Shown here: in pieces, positions 1-8,149 of the stretch | How positions within the stretch are numbered: the first letter of the stretch is position 1 | How the letters are laid out: each line of letters begins with the position of its first letter | NCBI GenBank assembly: GCA_965214295.1 | Contig: OZ243944.1 | Location: 3,162,001-3,226,000, forward strand | Reading direction: 5' to 3' | DNA from: JAJDUF01 sp965214295 | GTDB taxonomy: Bacteria; Chloroflexota; UBA11872; UBA12225; JAJDUF01 | Length of the DNA: 64,000 bases | Translations under genes and position numbers: made by a program | The notes under the pieces: generated by a model | The model's database searches: none | What the model saw: the letters and a program-made list of their open reading frames with translations, nothing else | What the model was told of the DNA's origin: nothing

Positions 1-46
1 GGAGAGCGCCTAGGGTAGGGCGGCACGCCTTCCTACTTGCACCTCC

Positions 47-400
47 CTACTCGTGTCCAGCAGCGGCGAACGGTTCGAGGTCGGTCGCGCACCAAGCGTA
101 GGCCGCCGACCGCCCCAGCCACTCGGCGGTCGGGATGTCAGCAGCGTCCGGGGCTACACTCGCGGCGCGGGCGGCTTCCGTTTGCGCCGCCTGCGAGCGT
201 GCGCGCAGCGAACCGACTAGCGCCGCGAGCGCCGTAGTGGAGGTCTGCCCACGAGCCAATGCTTGCGATAGCTCGTCCGCTATGTCGCGGATAGCCGCGT
301 GCTTGGCAGCATCCCCGGCGCGAGTCGAGGCTTGTGCGCCGTGCGTCGGCTCGGCGCCAATCCATTGCCAGCGCGCCACCAATGCCGCGAGTGATCGCAT
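47..400 (-). CDS. hypothetical small protein, about 117 residues
   Basis: A short alanine- and arginine-rich soluble protein that I do not recognise. The ATG at 398-400 is chosen because an AGGAGG Shine-Dalgarno sequence lies about 6 bases upstream; the reading frame stays open further upstream but without such a signal. It has a helical, heptad-like middle (about residues 25-85) and no signal peptide or membrane segment. It is divergent from the MetE-like gene that follows. The strong ribosome binding site is the main argument that it is real; function unknown. Confidence 0.5.
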   Translation of the reverse strand: MRSLAALVARWQWIGAEPTHGAQASTRAGDAAKHAAIRDIADELSQALARGQTSTTALAALVGSLRARSQAAQTEAARAASVAPDAADIPTAEWLGRSAAYAWCATDLEPFAAAGHE

Positions 401-688
401 CGTACCCTCCTTCTGCCGTGTATCGAAGCTCCAGTGACCAGTGGCCCTGACACATGGAGGAGGAGTGCCCTCTGTGGCAGCCAGGACCGCTACCCGCTCG
501 GCTCTCGTCATACACAACGGAGCGCGAGCCGCCGGCAGTATGACCATACCGCGCCTCCACTACCCGCGCCAACCGGTCATTCGCCTTGCGCCTCGCAAAA
601 CGATACCCTAGTGCATGATCTGGCCACCAGCGACGAACAACCCCTACGCGCACTCTTTCCTAGCTCGGAGATCGAAGGGAGTAAGACG

Positions 689-1780
689 ATGGTCACTCTG
701 CCCACCGATTACCGCTTCCCAACGATGGTCGTAGGCAGCCTGCCGCGGCCAGTGTGGATACGGGAGCTTATCGAGGAGCGGAAGGAGGGGCGGATCAGCG
801 AAGCGGCTGCGGATGCCCTGCTCGACGCCGCAATCCCAGCGGCTATTCGGATGCAGGAGCGGGCCGGCCTCGACTTCATCTCGGACGGCGAGTGGCGGCG
901 CGAGAGCTACGTCAAGGTGTTCACCGAGGCCGTGGATGGCTTCACAACCGATCTCATCCTGGCTAGCTCCGCCTCGGTTTCAGCGCTGACCTACCCGGCA
1001 GTCACCGCAGAATTGCGGTGGCGGCGGCCGATCACGACCGCAGCCGCCACCTTTCTGAAGGATCACGCGCACGCACGGCTCAACGTGTCGCTGCCCTCGC
1101 CGTATACCGTCGCGCGGCGCATGTGGAGTCCGGAGCATTCCACGGCAGCGTATCCGTCCTGGGAAGACTTTATGGAGGCGTGCGTACCGATTATCCGCCA
1201 GGAGATTCAGGCGTTGGTCGCGCTGGGTGTCCAGGCCGTCCAACTCGATGATCCCTGGCTGGCCCTGCTCGTAGACCCGCGCTATCGCGAACGGGAGGGG
1301 ATTACCGATGTCAACCACGAGATTGCGATGTCGGTGGCGGGCGTAAACGGGGCGACGGATGGGATCGAGGGCGTCTTCCTCAGCGTGCATCTCTGCCACG
1401 CGCACTACAACCGGCGACACGGTACGCGCGGCCCCTACGACTTGATTATCGGTGCGCTCGGCGAGATGAACGTGGATCGCTTTGCGATGGAGTTCGCCAC
1501 GCCCGATGCGGAAGGAATCGAGGTGCTGAAGGACTTCCCGGAGCACAAGATTCTGGGGCTGGGGGTCATTGACCACACCGATACACATATCGAAACGCCT
1601 GAAGAGGTCGTCGCTCGGGTCGAGGCCGCCATGAGCTACGTGCCCAAGGAGCGGATCACCCTGAACACCGACTGCGGTTTTGCTCCGTCGAGCAGCAACC
1701 CGATGGATTTCGACGAGGCCTATCTCAAGCTCAAGGCCATGTGTCAGGGCGCACAGCTGCTCCGCGACAAGCACGACTGA
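689..1780 (+). CDS. MetE-like cobalamin-independent methionine synthase C-domain protein
   Basis: A stand-alone TIM barrel of 363 residues resembling the C-terminal catalytic half of MetE, which moves a methyl group to a thiol through a zinc site. The expected zinc ligands are visible: His-Leu-Cys at about 234-236, a Glu near 268 (MEFAT) and Cys at about 329 (NTDCGF). The start (MVTLPTDYRF) is preceded by GAAGGGA; the open frame upstream to 434 looks non-coding. Short versions like this are often annotated as methionine synthase II or as methylthiol or 2-hydroxypropyl-CoM lyase relatives, so the substrate is not certain. No other methionine genes are adjacent. Confidence 0.85.
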   Translation: MVTLPTDYRFPTMVVGSLPRPVWIRELIEERKEGRISEAAADALLDAAIPAAIRMQERAGLDFISDGEWRRESYVKVFTEAVDGFTTDLILASSASVSALTYPAVTAELRWRRPITTAAATFLKDHAHARLNVSLPSPYTVARRMWSPEHSTAAYPSWEDFMEACVPIIRQEIQALVALGVQAVQLDDPWLALLVDPRYREREGITDVNHEIAMSVAGVNGATDGIEGVFLSVHLCHAHYNRRHGTRGPYDLIIGALGEMNVDRFAMEFATPDAEGIEVLKDFPEHKILGLGVIDHTDTHIETPEEVVARVEAAMSYVPKERITLNTDCGFAPSSSNPMDFDEAYLKLKAMCQGAQLLRDKHD

Positions 1781-1833
1781 CCACCGCCCGGACTCCCCGG
1801 CACTTTAGGACAGGGGCCGGGGGTGAGGTCAGC

Positions 1834-2052
1834 TCACAAGGGTGGGTTTTTCGTGGAGAGCCGCGGGGGCGGGCAGACCTCACCCCCCGGCCCCCTCTCC
1901 AACATTTGGAGAGGGGGTGGAGGGCCTGGAACAGGCCTTCCGAATGGCCCTGGATTGCGGCTTTCGCCGCAATGCCTGCACCGGGGGAACCCGGTGACGG
2001 GCGCCGGGGCGCGATAAATCGCGCCCCTACAGGGAAAATCTACCCTTGTCAG
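1834..2052. mobile_element. MITE-like element, CACAAGGGTAGG family, full copy
   Basis: The ends are inverted repeats: (T)CACAAGGGTGGGTTTTTCG at the left and its complement, ending TACCCTTGTCAG, at the right. Between them lie a CCCCTCTCCAAC-type hairpin, a GCCTGGAACAGGCC dyad, an ATTGCGG...CCGCAAT palindrome and a GGCGCGATAAATCGCGCC palindrome. The same order of blocks recurs at 6441-6638 and in part at 7684-7897, 12066-12240 and 35838-35925. No reading frame is present, so any mobility would depend on a transposase elsewhere. Confidence 0.7.
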
Positions 2053-2057
2053 AGGGG

Positions 2058-2145
2058 AGGGCCTTTCCAAAGTCGTCGCCAACCCGGTCATTCATTACCC
2101 CAACCCGGTCATTCTGAGCGCAGCGAAGAATCTCGGTCGCCGTGG
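2058..2145. mobile_element. truncated MITE-like element, AGGGCCTTTCCA family
   Basis: This matches the complement of one end of the element at 32448-32588: it begins AGGGCCTTTCCAAAGTC and runs through two copies of AACCCGGTCATTC and the GCGAAGAATCTCG block before the similarity stops near 2145. The other end is missing. It directly abuts the 5' end of the LRR gene and may have displaced its promoter or leader. Confidence 0.6.
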
Positions 2146-3974
2146 GTGTGCGAGGACGGCCGGATGCGCTATACTCGCAGGCTGCTTTGGCGCGGGCTGC
2201 CGCCGGCCCAGCAGAGCTTTTTGTGTATCATCCTTCCCCAGGACAGCGGTCCGTCCTGGCGCAGAGCGCGACGGACACCCCCACGGCCTCGCCCACGCCA
2301 TCGCCCATTCCCGAGCCGACGGCGACCACCTGCGGCAGCAGCCCGCTGCAAGGGCGTACCCAGAAAGTCGTGGACGCCATCGTCGCCGAAATCTCGGGTG
2401 TCACCGATTGCGCCGACGTCACCGCGGCCCACCTCGCCGCAATCCGGTTCCTGAATCTCAATAACAAATCGTTGACCTCGCTGCAGGCCAGCGACTTCGC
2501 CGGGCTGACCAGTCTGGTAAGGCTAAATCTGTATACCAACGATCTGACCACGTTGGCGGCCGACCAGTTCACCGGGCTGACCAACCTGCAAGTGCTGTTT
2601 CTGGACGAGAATGAGCTGACCGAGTTGAAAGCGAGCCAGTTTGTGGGGCTGACCAGCTTGGAATGGCTGTATCTAGACGACAACAAGTTGCCCACGCTGC
2701 CGGACGGGCTGTTCGCCGGGCTGATCAACCAGGAGGGGGAGACCAGCCTGCAACGGCTGTATCTGCAGGACAACGAGTTGAGCCGCTTGGCTGCCGACCA
2801 GTTCGAGGGGCTGGACAGCCTGACACATCTGGCTCTGTCCGACAACCAACTGGGCAGCTTGGCTGCTAACCAGTTTGCGGGGCTGGACAGCCTGCAACAG
2901 CTGTTTCTGCATCGCAGCCAGCTCAGTTGTCTGCCCAGCGCCCTGTTCGCGGGGCTGACCAGCCTGCAATTGCTGTTTCTGTACGGCAACGGACTGGGTA
3001 ATGTGGAGCCGGTGTACTTCCAGGGGTCGCAGCCGGGCGCGCTCAGGACGCTGTATTTCGACGTCCCTCCCAGACTTGAAGGTACCGGCCAAGAGGCGAC
3101 GGCTGAACAGCTTGCCGAGTACCAAGTCGAGCTGCCGAAGCTGACCACCCTGATCATGACACCCTTCGACGAAACGTCCGATCCGGTGTGCGCCACCGCC
3201 ACGGCCACGAACACCCCGCTGCCCACCGCCACCAGCACCGCCACCGGCGGACCGGTAGTGACCGGCACGCCGACTGCCACCCCACACAACCCCCATGCCC
3301 CCTCGCCCACCCCGACGCCGCTGCCCGCGCACTGCCGCCCGCCCGGCCCCCCGGGGCCCCCGGGGCCACCCGCGCCCCCGGTGCTGCCGCGCGTCATCGG
3401 CGACAGTAGCTTCGCCACCGCCTATGAGCTGCCCGGCGACCGGGTGCAGCTCCGCATCCATCGCCACGACTGGCCGGCCGCAGCCCGCACCGTGGAGCTG
3501 GGCGTGGGCTGGCTGGCCGCGGACGGCACGCGGCAGGTGTTCGTGGGGTTCGTGCGCGACGCGACGGCCGGGACCACCTACGCGGTGCTGCGGCGGGAGG
3601 GCGACGGGCAGATCGTGCGCTGGTGGATTGCGCCGGCCAGCCCGCTGGTGGACCGGCTCCCGTGGGCACGGGTGCTCCGCGACTACAGCTTCCCGCCGGC
3701 GGTGTTGGCCGCCATCCCGCTGGATAACCGGCACCCGCAGCCACACCAACTGGTGCGGCACTTCGCGGGCGCGGACCGGCGCATCATGGCCTACGACGCC
3801 GGGCAGCGGCAGTGGCGGTCCGTGCCGGACGCGGCGACGTTCCAGGCGCGGGGCTTCTACTGGTGCGACGTGACGGTGGCGGCGGAGGCGTTCTTCCGGC
3901 AGCTGCCCCAGTGGGCGCCGTACCCGGCCAGCAGCATGCCGGCCCGCGCCGACTACCCCCACTGCCGGCCGTAG
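2142..3974 (+). CDS. secreted-type leucine-rich-repeat protein with TP-rich and collagen-like linkers
   Basis: Predicted extracellular binding or surface protein. After a short Ala-rich start comes a Thr/Pro linker (about residues 45-65), then at least eight LRRs of about 24 residues with the pattern L.gLtsLq.LfL..N.L (about 100-300), a second TP linker, a collagen-like PPGPPGPPGPPAPP stretch near 405 and a C-terminal domain of about 190 residues that I do not recognise. The in-frame start is a GTG with no clear ribosome binding site and no convincing signal peptide. A more typical leader (MRYTRRLLW..., from 2164) lies in another frame, so a frameshift near 2230-2260 is possible. Real protein, uncertain N-terminus. 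Confidence 0.75.
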   Translation: MGVRGRPDALYSQAALARAAAGPAELFVYHPSPGQRSVLAQSATDTPTASPTPSPIPEPTATTCGSSPLQGRTQKVVDAIVAEISGVTDCADVTAAHLAAIRFLNLNNKSLTSLQASDFAGLTSLVRLNLYTNDLTTLAADQFTGLTNLQVLFLDENELTELKASQFVGLTSLEWLYLDDNKLPTLPDGLFAGLINQEGETSLQRLYLQDNELSRLAADQFEGLDSLTHLALSDNQLGSLAANQFAGLDSLQQLFLHRSQLSCLPSALFAGLTSLQLLFLYGNGLGNVEPVYFQGSQPGALRTLYFDVPPRLEGTGQEATAEQLAEYQVELPKLTTLIMTPFDETSDPVCATATATNTPLPTATSTATGGPVVTGTPTATPHNPHAPSPTPTPLPAHCRPPGPPGPPGPPAPPVLPRVIGDSSFATAYELPGDRVQLRIHRHDWPAAARTVELGVGWLAADGTRQVFVGFVRDATAGTTYAVLRREGDGQIVRWWIAPASPLVDRLPWARVLRDYSFPPAVLAAIPLDNRHPQPHQLVRHFAGADRRIMAYDAGQRQWRSVPDAATFQARGFYWCDVTVAAEAFFRQLPQWAPYPASSMPARADYPHCRP

Positions 3975-4053
3975 TGGGGCGCCGCCACCCCGGACAGGCA
4001 ACAGCCTTCTTCAGCCGAGGCACCGGCAGTTGGATTGCGGCCTACGCCGCAAT

Positions 4054-4098
4054 GACGGACGGAGGTGCGACGGACGGAGGTGTGACGGACGGAGGTGC
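4054..4098. repeat. 15-bp tandem repeat, three copies
   Basis: GACGGACGGAGGTG plus one variable base occurs three times head to tail, directly after an ATTGCGG...CCGCAAT palindrome (about 4032-4053). It seems to have grown from the tail (AATGACGG) of that palindrome. It lies in the 250-base gap between the LRR gene and the DUF1761 gene. Confidence 0.85.
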
Positions 4099-4227
4099 TG
4101 CTCCAACCTGCACTCTTCACTCGCTACTGGTCAGCGGCCGCTGCGCCGGGACATGCCGACGCCCGTTCATCCTTCTGAGTAGTGGGCCGCGGCTGGCGTG
4201 GTCCGGTAGCGCAAGGAGAGGAACGCT

Positions 4228-4638
4228 ATGTGGACGCTGGAAGTGAACTACCTCGCCGCCGTCGTCGCCGCCATCGTGCCCATGGCTCTGGGGGCGGTAT
4301 GGTACTCGCCGGTGCTGTTCTCTAACGCCTGGCTGGCAGCCATCGGCAAGACTGCCGACGAAATCTCCGCGCAAGCGAATCAAGTCCAGGCATTTTCGAT
4401 TGCTATTGCCGCCTCGCTTATCAGCGCCTACGTGCTGGCAATACTCGCCGCGTTGAGCGGTGCAAGTACCGTGCTGGACGGAATCATCTTAGGTCTCTGG
4501 GCGGTCGTGTTCATTGCTACCGCCAGCGCCACGTGGGGGGCATTCGAGGCCCGGCCGCTGCGGCTGTGGCTCATCAACAATGGCTACTACCTGGTAGCGC
4601 TCCCGATCATGGGCGCCATCATCGCCGTCTGGCGTTAG
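4228..4638 (+). CDS. DUF1761 family membrane protein
   Basis: A 136-residue protein with four predicted membrane helices (about residues 5-30, 50-75, 80-103 and 112-134). The N-terminal pattern (NYLAVVVAAI...GALWYSPVLF followed by W) is typical of DUF1761, a family of small inner-membrane proteins of unknown function. AAGGAGAGG lies 6 bases upstream of the ATG. It stands alone, followed by a weak hairpin. Confidence 0.85.
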   Translation: MWTLEVNYLAAVVAAIVPMALGAVWYSPVLFSNAWLAAIGKTADEISAQANQVQAFSIAIAASLISAYVLAILAALSGASTVLDGIILGLWAVVFIATASATWGAFEARPLRLWLINNGYYLVALPIMGAIIAVWR

Positions 4639-4670
4639 CTCCCGGCTGACAATGCCGGTGCCGCCGGGAG
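4639..4670 (+). terminator. possible weak hairpin terminator
   Basis: CTCCCGG at 4639-4645 pairs perfectly with CCGGGAG at 4664-4670, immediately after the DUF1761 stop codon. There is no clear T-run after it, so it may be only a 3' hairpin. Confidence 0.35.
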
Positions 4671-4836
4671 TATAAGCACGCCTTACCTCCTAGCCCTCTC
4701 GCGGTACCTCGGGCTGACACTGTGGGGTACAATGATGGCCGGTAGGAGATTCACTGCCCGGTTCTATGCAGTGCTATCGCTGACGCGAGGCTTGGTCGCA
4801 CGGGCGCTGCGGGAGCGTACCGCGAGGGAGGTGGGG

Positions 4837-5514
4837 ATGCCGTCTAGGGAGCCAATCCGCGTGCTGGTCTGGTCCGAGCGTACCGAGCCAGCGGCCGTCT
4901 ATCCCGACGGGATGAACGGGGCTATCGCCGCCGCCTTGAATGAGCGGGACGGCATCGTGGCGCAGACGGCCCAGATCAACGACCCCGAGCAGGGTCTTAG
5001 CGAGGCCGCGCTCGCGGCAACGGACGTGCTGGTGTGGTGGGGGCATGGCCGCCACAACGACGTGACCGACGAATCGGTCGCGCGTATCGTCCGCCACGTG
5101 ACGGCACGGGGGATGGGGTTCATGCCATTACACTCCTCCCACCACTCCCGGGCCTTCAAGGCCCTGATGGGGACATCGTGCGATCTGGGCGGGTGGCGCG
5201 AGGATGGCCAGCCGGCGCATCTCTACGTGGCCGAGCCGAGCCACCCTATCGCCGCCGGCATACCGCAATATGTCGTCATCCCCCAGGACGAGATGTATGC
5301 CGAGTGGTTTGTTATTCCGCCGCCGGATGAGCTGGTCTTCATCTCATCGTTCCTGGGCGGCGGCGAGGTCTTTCGCTCCGGCTGCTGCTGGCGGCGCGGC
5401 GCCGGCCGCATCTTCTACTTCCAGCCCGGCCACGAGACGTACCCGGTCTACTTCCAACCGGAGCTACACACCATCCTCGCCAACGGCGTACACTGGGCCG
5501 GCGGCCGGGCCTAA
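4837..5514 (+). CDS. ThuA-like (trehalose utilisation, GATase1-like fold) protein
   Basis: A 225-residue cytoplasmic protein of the ThuA family. It opens with a strand IRVLVWSE, has the family's LVWWGHG..H segment (about residues 65-75), GMGFMPLHSSHHS (about 90-102) and a C-terminal GRIFYFQPGHETYPVYF block. ThuA proteins are linked to sugar (trehalose or related) catabolism; the exact reaction is unsettled. GGGAGGTGG precedes the ATG at 4837; the longer frame from 4732 has no such signal. It has no sugar operon partners next to it. Confidence 0.85.
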   Translation: MPSREPIRVLVWSERTEPAAVYPDGMNGAIAAALNERDGIVAQTAQINDPEQGLSEAALAATDVLVWWGHGRHNDVTDESVARIVRHVTARGMGFMPLHSSHHSRAFKALMGTSCDLGGWREDGQPAHLYVAEPSHPIAAGIPQYVVIPQDEMYAEWFVIPPPDELVFISSFLGGGEVFRSGCCWRRGAGRIFYFQPGHETYPVYFQPELHTILANGVHWAGGRA

Positions 5515-5533
5515 GCGCGGGGACAGCCGCCCA

Positions 5534-6373
5534 TCACTCCGGCGTTTCTTGCAGCGTCCATAGTTCGGCCAGCGGTATGGCCGCCAGTGCTGCGTAATCG
5601 ACTGGCGGCTCCGTGGCGGTGGCCGTCGCTGCAACGGCATGATCGCGCCACCGCAGCGCCACGGCCGTACCTCCGCATACGCGCAGCCGGCCGGAGCCGA
5701 ACGTCGCCCGCGTGAGCGCCTGCAAGGTATCCGCGACGCTCCCGTCCACCGCAGCACCCTGGCGCAGCGGGATAATCACGGTCAGCGCCGGATCGGTGGG
5801 ATTGATCCGCCACCGATGGCAGAGATCGGCAACGAGGCGGACGGCGCGGCGCGCCCCGGCGGTAACGGCGCCGTGAAAGTGCTCGACCTCGTTGAGCAGT
5901 ATCTCGACTAGCTCGGCGTCCGGCGGTGGCAAGGGTCGTAGCTGACGGGACGTGCGCGCAGCGAATACGTCATCCCAGCCGGGCGAATAGCGCTTGATAT
6001 CCACCACCGGCGTACCGTCAATCATGTCCAGGCGCTCTAGGGAGAGCACGGTGCCGGCGCGGTGTACTAGCCGCGCGATGTTGAGACCCAGTGGATTGGG
6101 CCGCGTGCTCGACCGCAGACCAAAGACGCCACGCTGGTGCCGCCCCGGCCGGCCGCTCTTGCCGGTGACGGTGAGGCGCTGGCGGTGCGCCTGGTGGAAC
6201 CAGCCTAGAATAATGAGATGGCTATTCGACTCGATGTCGCCGAGGCCGTCCGCAAACGCGGGGAGTAGCTCGATCTTGGCCGGTACCCCGTCGTTGGGCA
6301 TGGCCTCGCGGTCGTCAATCGGTGAGCGCACGTAGCCTATCGGTACCAACGTGATGGGCTGTGGGCCGGACAT
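5534..6373 (-). CDS. TrmO (TsaA-like) tRNA methyltransferase fused to an FmdE-like domain
   Basis: Residues 1-140 match TrmO, which adds a methyl group to N6-threonylcarbamoyladenosine 37 of certain tRNAs: IGYVRSP, NSHLIILGWFH, GVFGLRSSTRPNPLGL and GTPVVDIKRYSPG are the hallmark blocks. Residues about 155-250 resemble the FmdE domain (EVEHFHGAVTAGARRA..., then a DTLQALTRATFGSGRLRV block like the D.iQ..TG.T.G.G.L pattern). The usual FmdE metal-binding Cys after HGH is absent (HGAVTAG). The start is supported by GGGAGG. Standard TrmO is about 160-240 residues, so this is a long form. Confidence 0.8.
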   Translation of the reverse strand: MSGPQPITLVPIGYVRSPIDDREAMPNDGVPAKIELLPAFADGLGDIESNSHLIILGWFHQAHRQRLTVTGKSGRPGRHQRGVFGLRSSTRPNPLGLNIARLVHRAGTVLSLERLDMIDGTPVVDIKRYSPGWDDVFAARTSRQLRPLPPPDAELVEILLNEVEHFHGAVTAGARRAVRLVADLCHRWRINPTDPALTVIIPLRQGAAVDGSVADTLQALTRATFGSGRLRVCGGTAVALRWRDHAVAATATATEPPVDYAALAAIPLAELWTLQETPE

Positions 6374-6440
6374 GGTGTGCCTCCCTGCGGCGGAAATTTA
6401 TACCAACCGGCATCCTTCATCTGGCTCCCCTATGGTTCCA

Positions 6441-6638
6441 TCACAAGGGTAGGTTTTTCGTAGAGAGCCGCGGGGGTGGGGCAGACCTCACCCCCCGGCC
6501 CCCTCTCCACCATGTGGAGAGGGGGAGTCGGGCCTGGAACAGGCCCTCCGAATGGCCCTGGATTCCGGCGAAAGCCGGAATGACGAGCGCCTGGGCGCGA
6601 TAAATCGCGCCCCTACAGGAAAAACCTACCCTTGTCAG
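6441..6638. mobile_element. MITE-like element, CACAAGGGTAGG family, full copy
   Basis: This is the best-preserved copy. It starts TCACAAGGGTAGGTTTTTCG and ends with the complement, CCTACCCTTGTCAG. The same internal blocks occur in the same order as at 1834-2052, with ATTCCGGCGAAAGCCGGAAT in place of the ATTGCGG palindrome. CCCTATGGT is found near both flanks (6429 and 6640), which could be a damaged target duplication or part of a second repeat. Confidence 0.75.
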
Positions 6639-6639
6639 C

Positions 6640-6805
6640 CCTATGGTCCCCCTGCTGCGACAGGGGGACGGGCGCAACATGTTGCGCCCCTACGGGGGTG
6701 GATTCCCGCCTGCGCGGGAATGACAAGTTATGCAAAGGTCTCCGCAAGCGAGCATGACGGGGCCGGGGACCCTGGATTGCGGCTTGCGCCGCAATGACGG
6801 GGCGG
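6640..6805. repeat. cluster of palindromic intergenic repeats
   Basis: This contains a perfect 20-bp palindrome, GGGCGCAACA plus its complement (6670-6689), an ATTCCCGCCTGCGCGGGAAT hairpin, the right end of the GTTATGCAAAGGTCTC element (about 6731-6746) and an ATTGCGGCTTGCGCCGCAAT hairpin (about 6775-6795). With the preceding element it fills the 450-base gap between the TrmO gene and the PhyH gene. Confidence 0.75.
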
Positions 6806-6825
6806 GGTAGACCGGCCGCCAACTA

Positions 6826-7620
6826 CTAGATGCAGCCTGGGAACCGCCGACCTGCAACCTGGAGAAAGTCCGTGCCTAGCTCAACGAGGCGGGGCGGCTT
6901 AGGAGGCGGACCGACGTAGCGGCATTCGGAGCGAACATAGTGCGTGGCATAGCCGCGCCGACGTTGGTTGGACAGGTTGATGCCGCTGGCATGGAGGAGC
7001 CAGCCGTGGTGAAAGCCGCAGCCGCCCGCGCGCACCACGAGCGGCACCGCGTCGGCCAGCTCCCCCCGCTGTGCCCGGGACTCATATTCGACGCGCTCCT
7101 CGCGGCGCAGGGCACCGAGTTTGTGCGAGCCGGGTAAGTACCATAGACAGCCGTTCTCTTCCGTCGAGTCGTCCAAGGCCGTCCAACAGCTGACCATGTG
7201 CTGGGGAGGATCAATCTCGAACCCGGCGGGCTGGTCCTGGTGATAGGGCTGCCGCGAGCCGACGCGCGGTGGCTTCATGAAGAGCTGATCCTGGTACAGG
7301 GTTAGATTCGGGCCGAGGAGCGCCGTGACGATCTCCACGATCCGTGGCCGGCGAGCGTGTGCCGCGAAGACGGCATCGCGGCTCAGGGCCAGTCCCGCCA
7401 TCTTCCGCAACGAGAACTCGTAGTCTTCTGCTGCCTGCTCACCGCGGGCCACGGCCGGCTCGACCTGCCGCAAGACGCGAGACCGCTCTGGCGAATCGGG
7501 ATGAGCAATCTCCTCCGCCCGCGCGCGCATGGCGGCTATCTCGTCCGGCGTGAGTAGGTCCTCCACGATGAGGAAACCTTGCTCATGAAATTGCGCTACC
7601 TCGGCTTGCGTCAGTGCCAT
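6826..7620 (-). CDS. phytanoyl-CoA dioxygenase (PhyH) family protein
   Basis: A 264-residue non-haem iron, 2-oxoglutarate-dependent oxygenase fold. The start (MALTQAEVAQFHEQGFLIVEDLL) is typical of PhyH and is preceded by GGAGG. The facial triad is visible as HQD in PYHQDQPAGF (about residues 135-140) and a distal His in WLLHASGINLS (about 210), with the R of the 2-oxoglutarate site in NQRRRGYATHYV. Bacterial members act on varied small molecules; no substrate can be assigned. One of three PhyH genes in the window (also 34955 and 62874). Confidence 0.88.
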   Translation of the reverse strand: MALTQAEVAQFHEQGFLIVEDLLTPDEIAAMRARAEEIAHPDSPERSRVLRQVEPAVARGEQAAEDYEFSLRKMAGLALSRDAVFAAHARRPRIVEIVTALLGPNLTLYQDQLFMKPPRVGSRQPYHQDQPAGFEIDPPQHMVSCWTALDDSTEENGCLWYLPGSHKLGALRREERVEYESRAQRGELADAVPLVVRAGGCGFHHGWLLHASGINLSNQRRRGYATHYVRSECRYVGPPPKPPRLVELGTDFLQVAGRRFPGCI

Positions 7621-7683
7621 GCATGCCTCCATTCCGTAACGATCCGTAGCTCTGTGCGTACCTACACCCAACAAAGGGAGGGG

Positions 7684-7897
7684 GCCGACCTCACCCCCTG
7701 ACGGGCCAAAGTCGCACGAATGGTGCCAGGTGTGGTGCGGCTTTGGCCCGTCACCCGGCCCCCCCTCCACCATGTGGAGAGGGGGAGTAGGGCCTGGAAC
7801 AGGCCCTCCGAATGGCCCTGGATTCCCGCTTTCGCGGGAATGACGGACGCCTGGGCGCGGTTCATCGCGCCCCTACGGAAAAACCTACCCTTGTCAG
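7684..7897. mobile_element. MITE-like element, CACAAGGGTAGG family, interrupted copy
   Basis: The right part (from about 7755) repeats the internal blocks and the right end of the 6441-6638 copy, finishing in AAAAACCTACCCTTGTCAG. The block CCTCACCCC...CCCGGCCCC is split by the palindrome at 7699-7753, so that palindrome inserted after this copy was in place. The left terminal repeat is not present. Confidence 0.6.
7699..7753. mobile_element. GQS-type palindromic element
   Basis: A 55-bp hairpin: TGACGGGCCAAAGTCGCAC at 7699-7717 pairs with GTGCGGCTTTGGCCCGTCA at 7735-7753 (one mismatch in 19), with a 17-base loop. It interrupts the MITE-like copy here. Related sequence occurs at 44813-44938 (inside GH32) and as half copies at 20843 and 58427. 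Confidence 0.8.
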
Positions 7898-7987
7898 CCT
7901 CACCCCCCGGCCCCCTCTCCACATGGTGGAGAGGGGGAGTACGACCAGCCTTATGATACACCGGCTGCCGGCGATTCGGCCGTGCGA

Positions 7988-8149
7988 TCAGGAATCCGCG
8001 AACTCCGGGATCACGTACTTCCCGAACAGCTCGATGGACTTCATCGCGACCTTGCGCGGCATGGTGTCAGTCCGGATCGAGATCAGGGCTACTCCCCTGC
8101 GGAGCGGGGTGAGGTCCAGGGGCGCTGGCGGAAAGCCGAGCACCGGCAG
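7988..8149 (-). pseudogene. C-terminal remnant of a luciferase-like (LLM class) oxidoreductase
   Basis: Immediately downstream of the aldo/keto reductase, in another frame, about 53 codons are open and end in TRKV-like text: MPRKVAMKSIELFGKYVIP followed by EFADS and a stop. This is the typical C-terminus of bacterial luciferase-like flavin monooxygenases (helix ending SxELFAxxVxPxF). The rest of such a protein (about 300 residues) is absent, so this is a relic of a deleted or displaced gene. Confidence 0.5.

Noticed and set aside
980..1774. 264-codon minus-strand frame opposite the MetE-like gene
   Set aside because: Shadow of the MetE-like gene, whose zinc motifs and start signal are good.
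2228..4001. Antisense frames opposite the LRR gene (2228-3418 and 2673-4001)
   Set aside because: The repetitive LRR and TP/collagen-like coding sequence produces open complementary frames; the translations are low complexity.
6640..6805. Small frames through the palindromic repeats (also at 7660-7960, 31000-31340 and 49500-49800)
   Set aside because: Translations such as PRHSRESGN or RPLHHVERG come from the repeats themselves and recur wherever the repeats occur.
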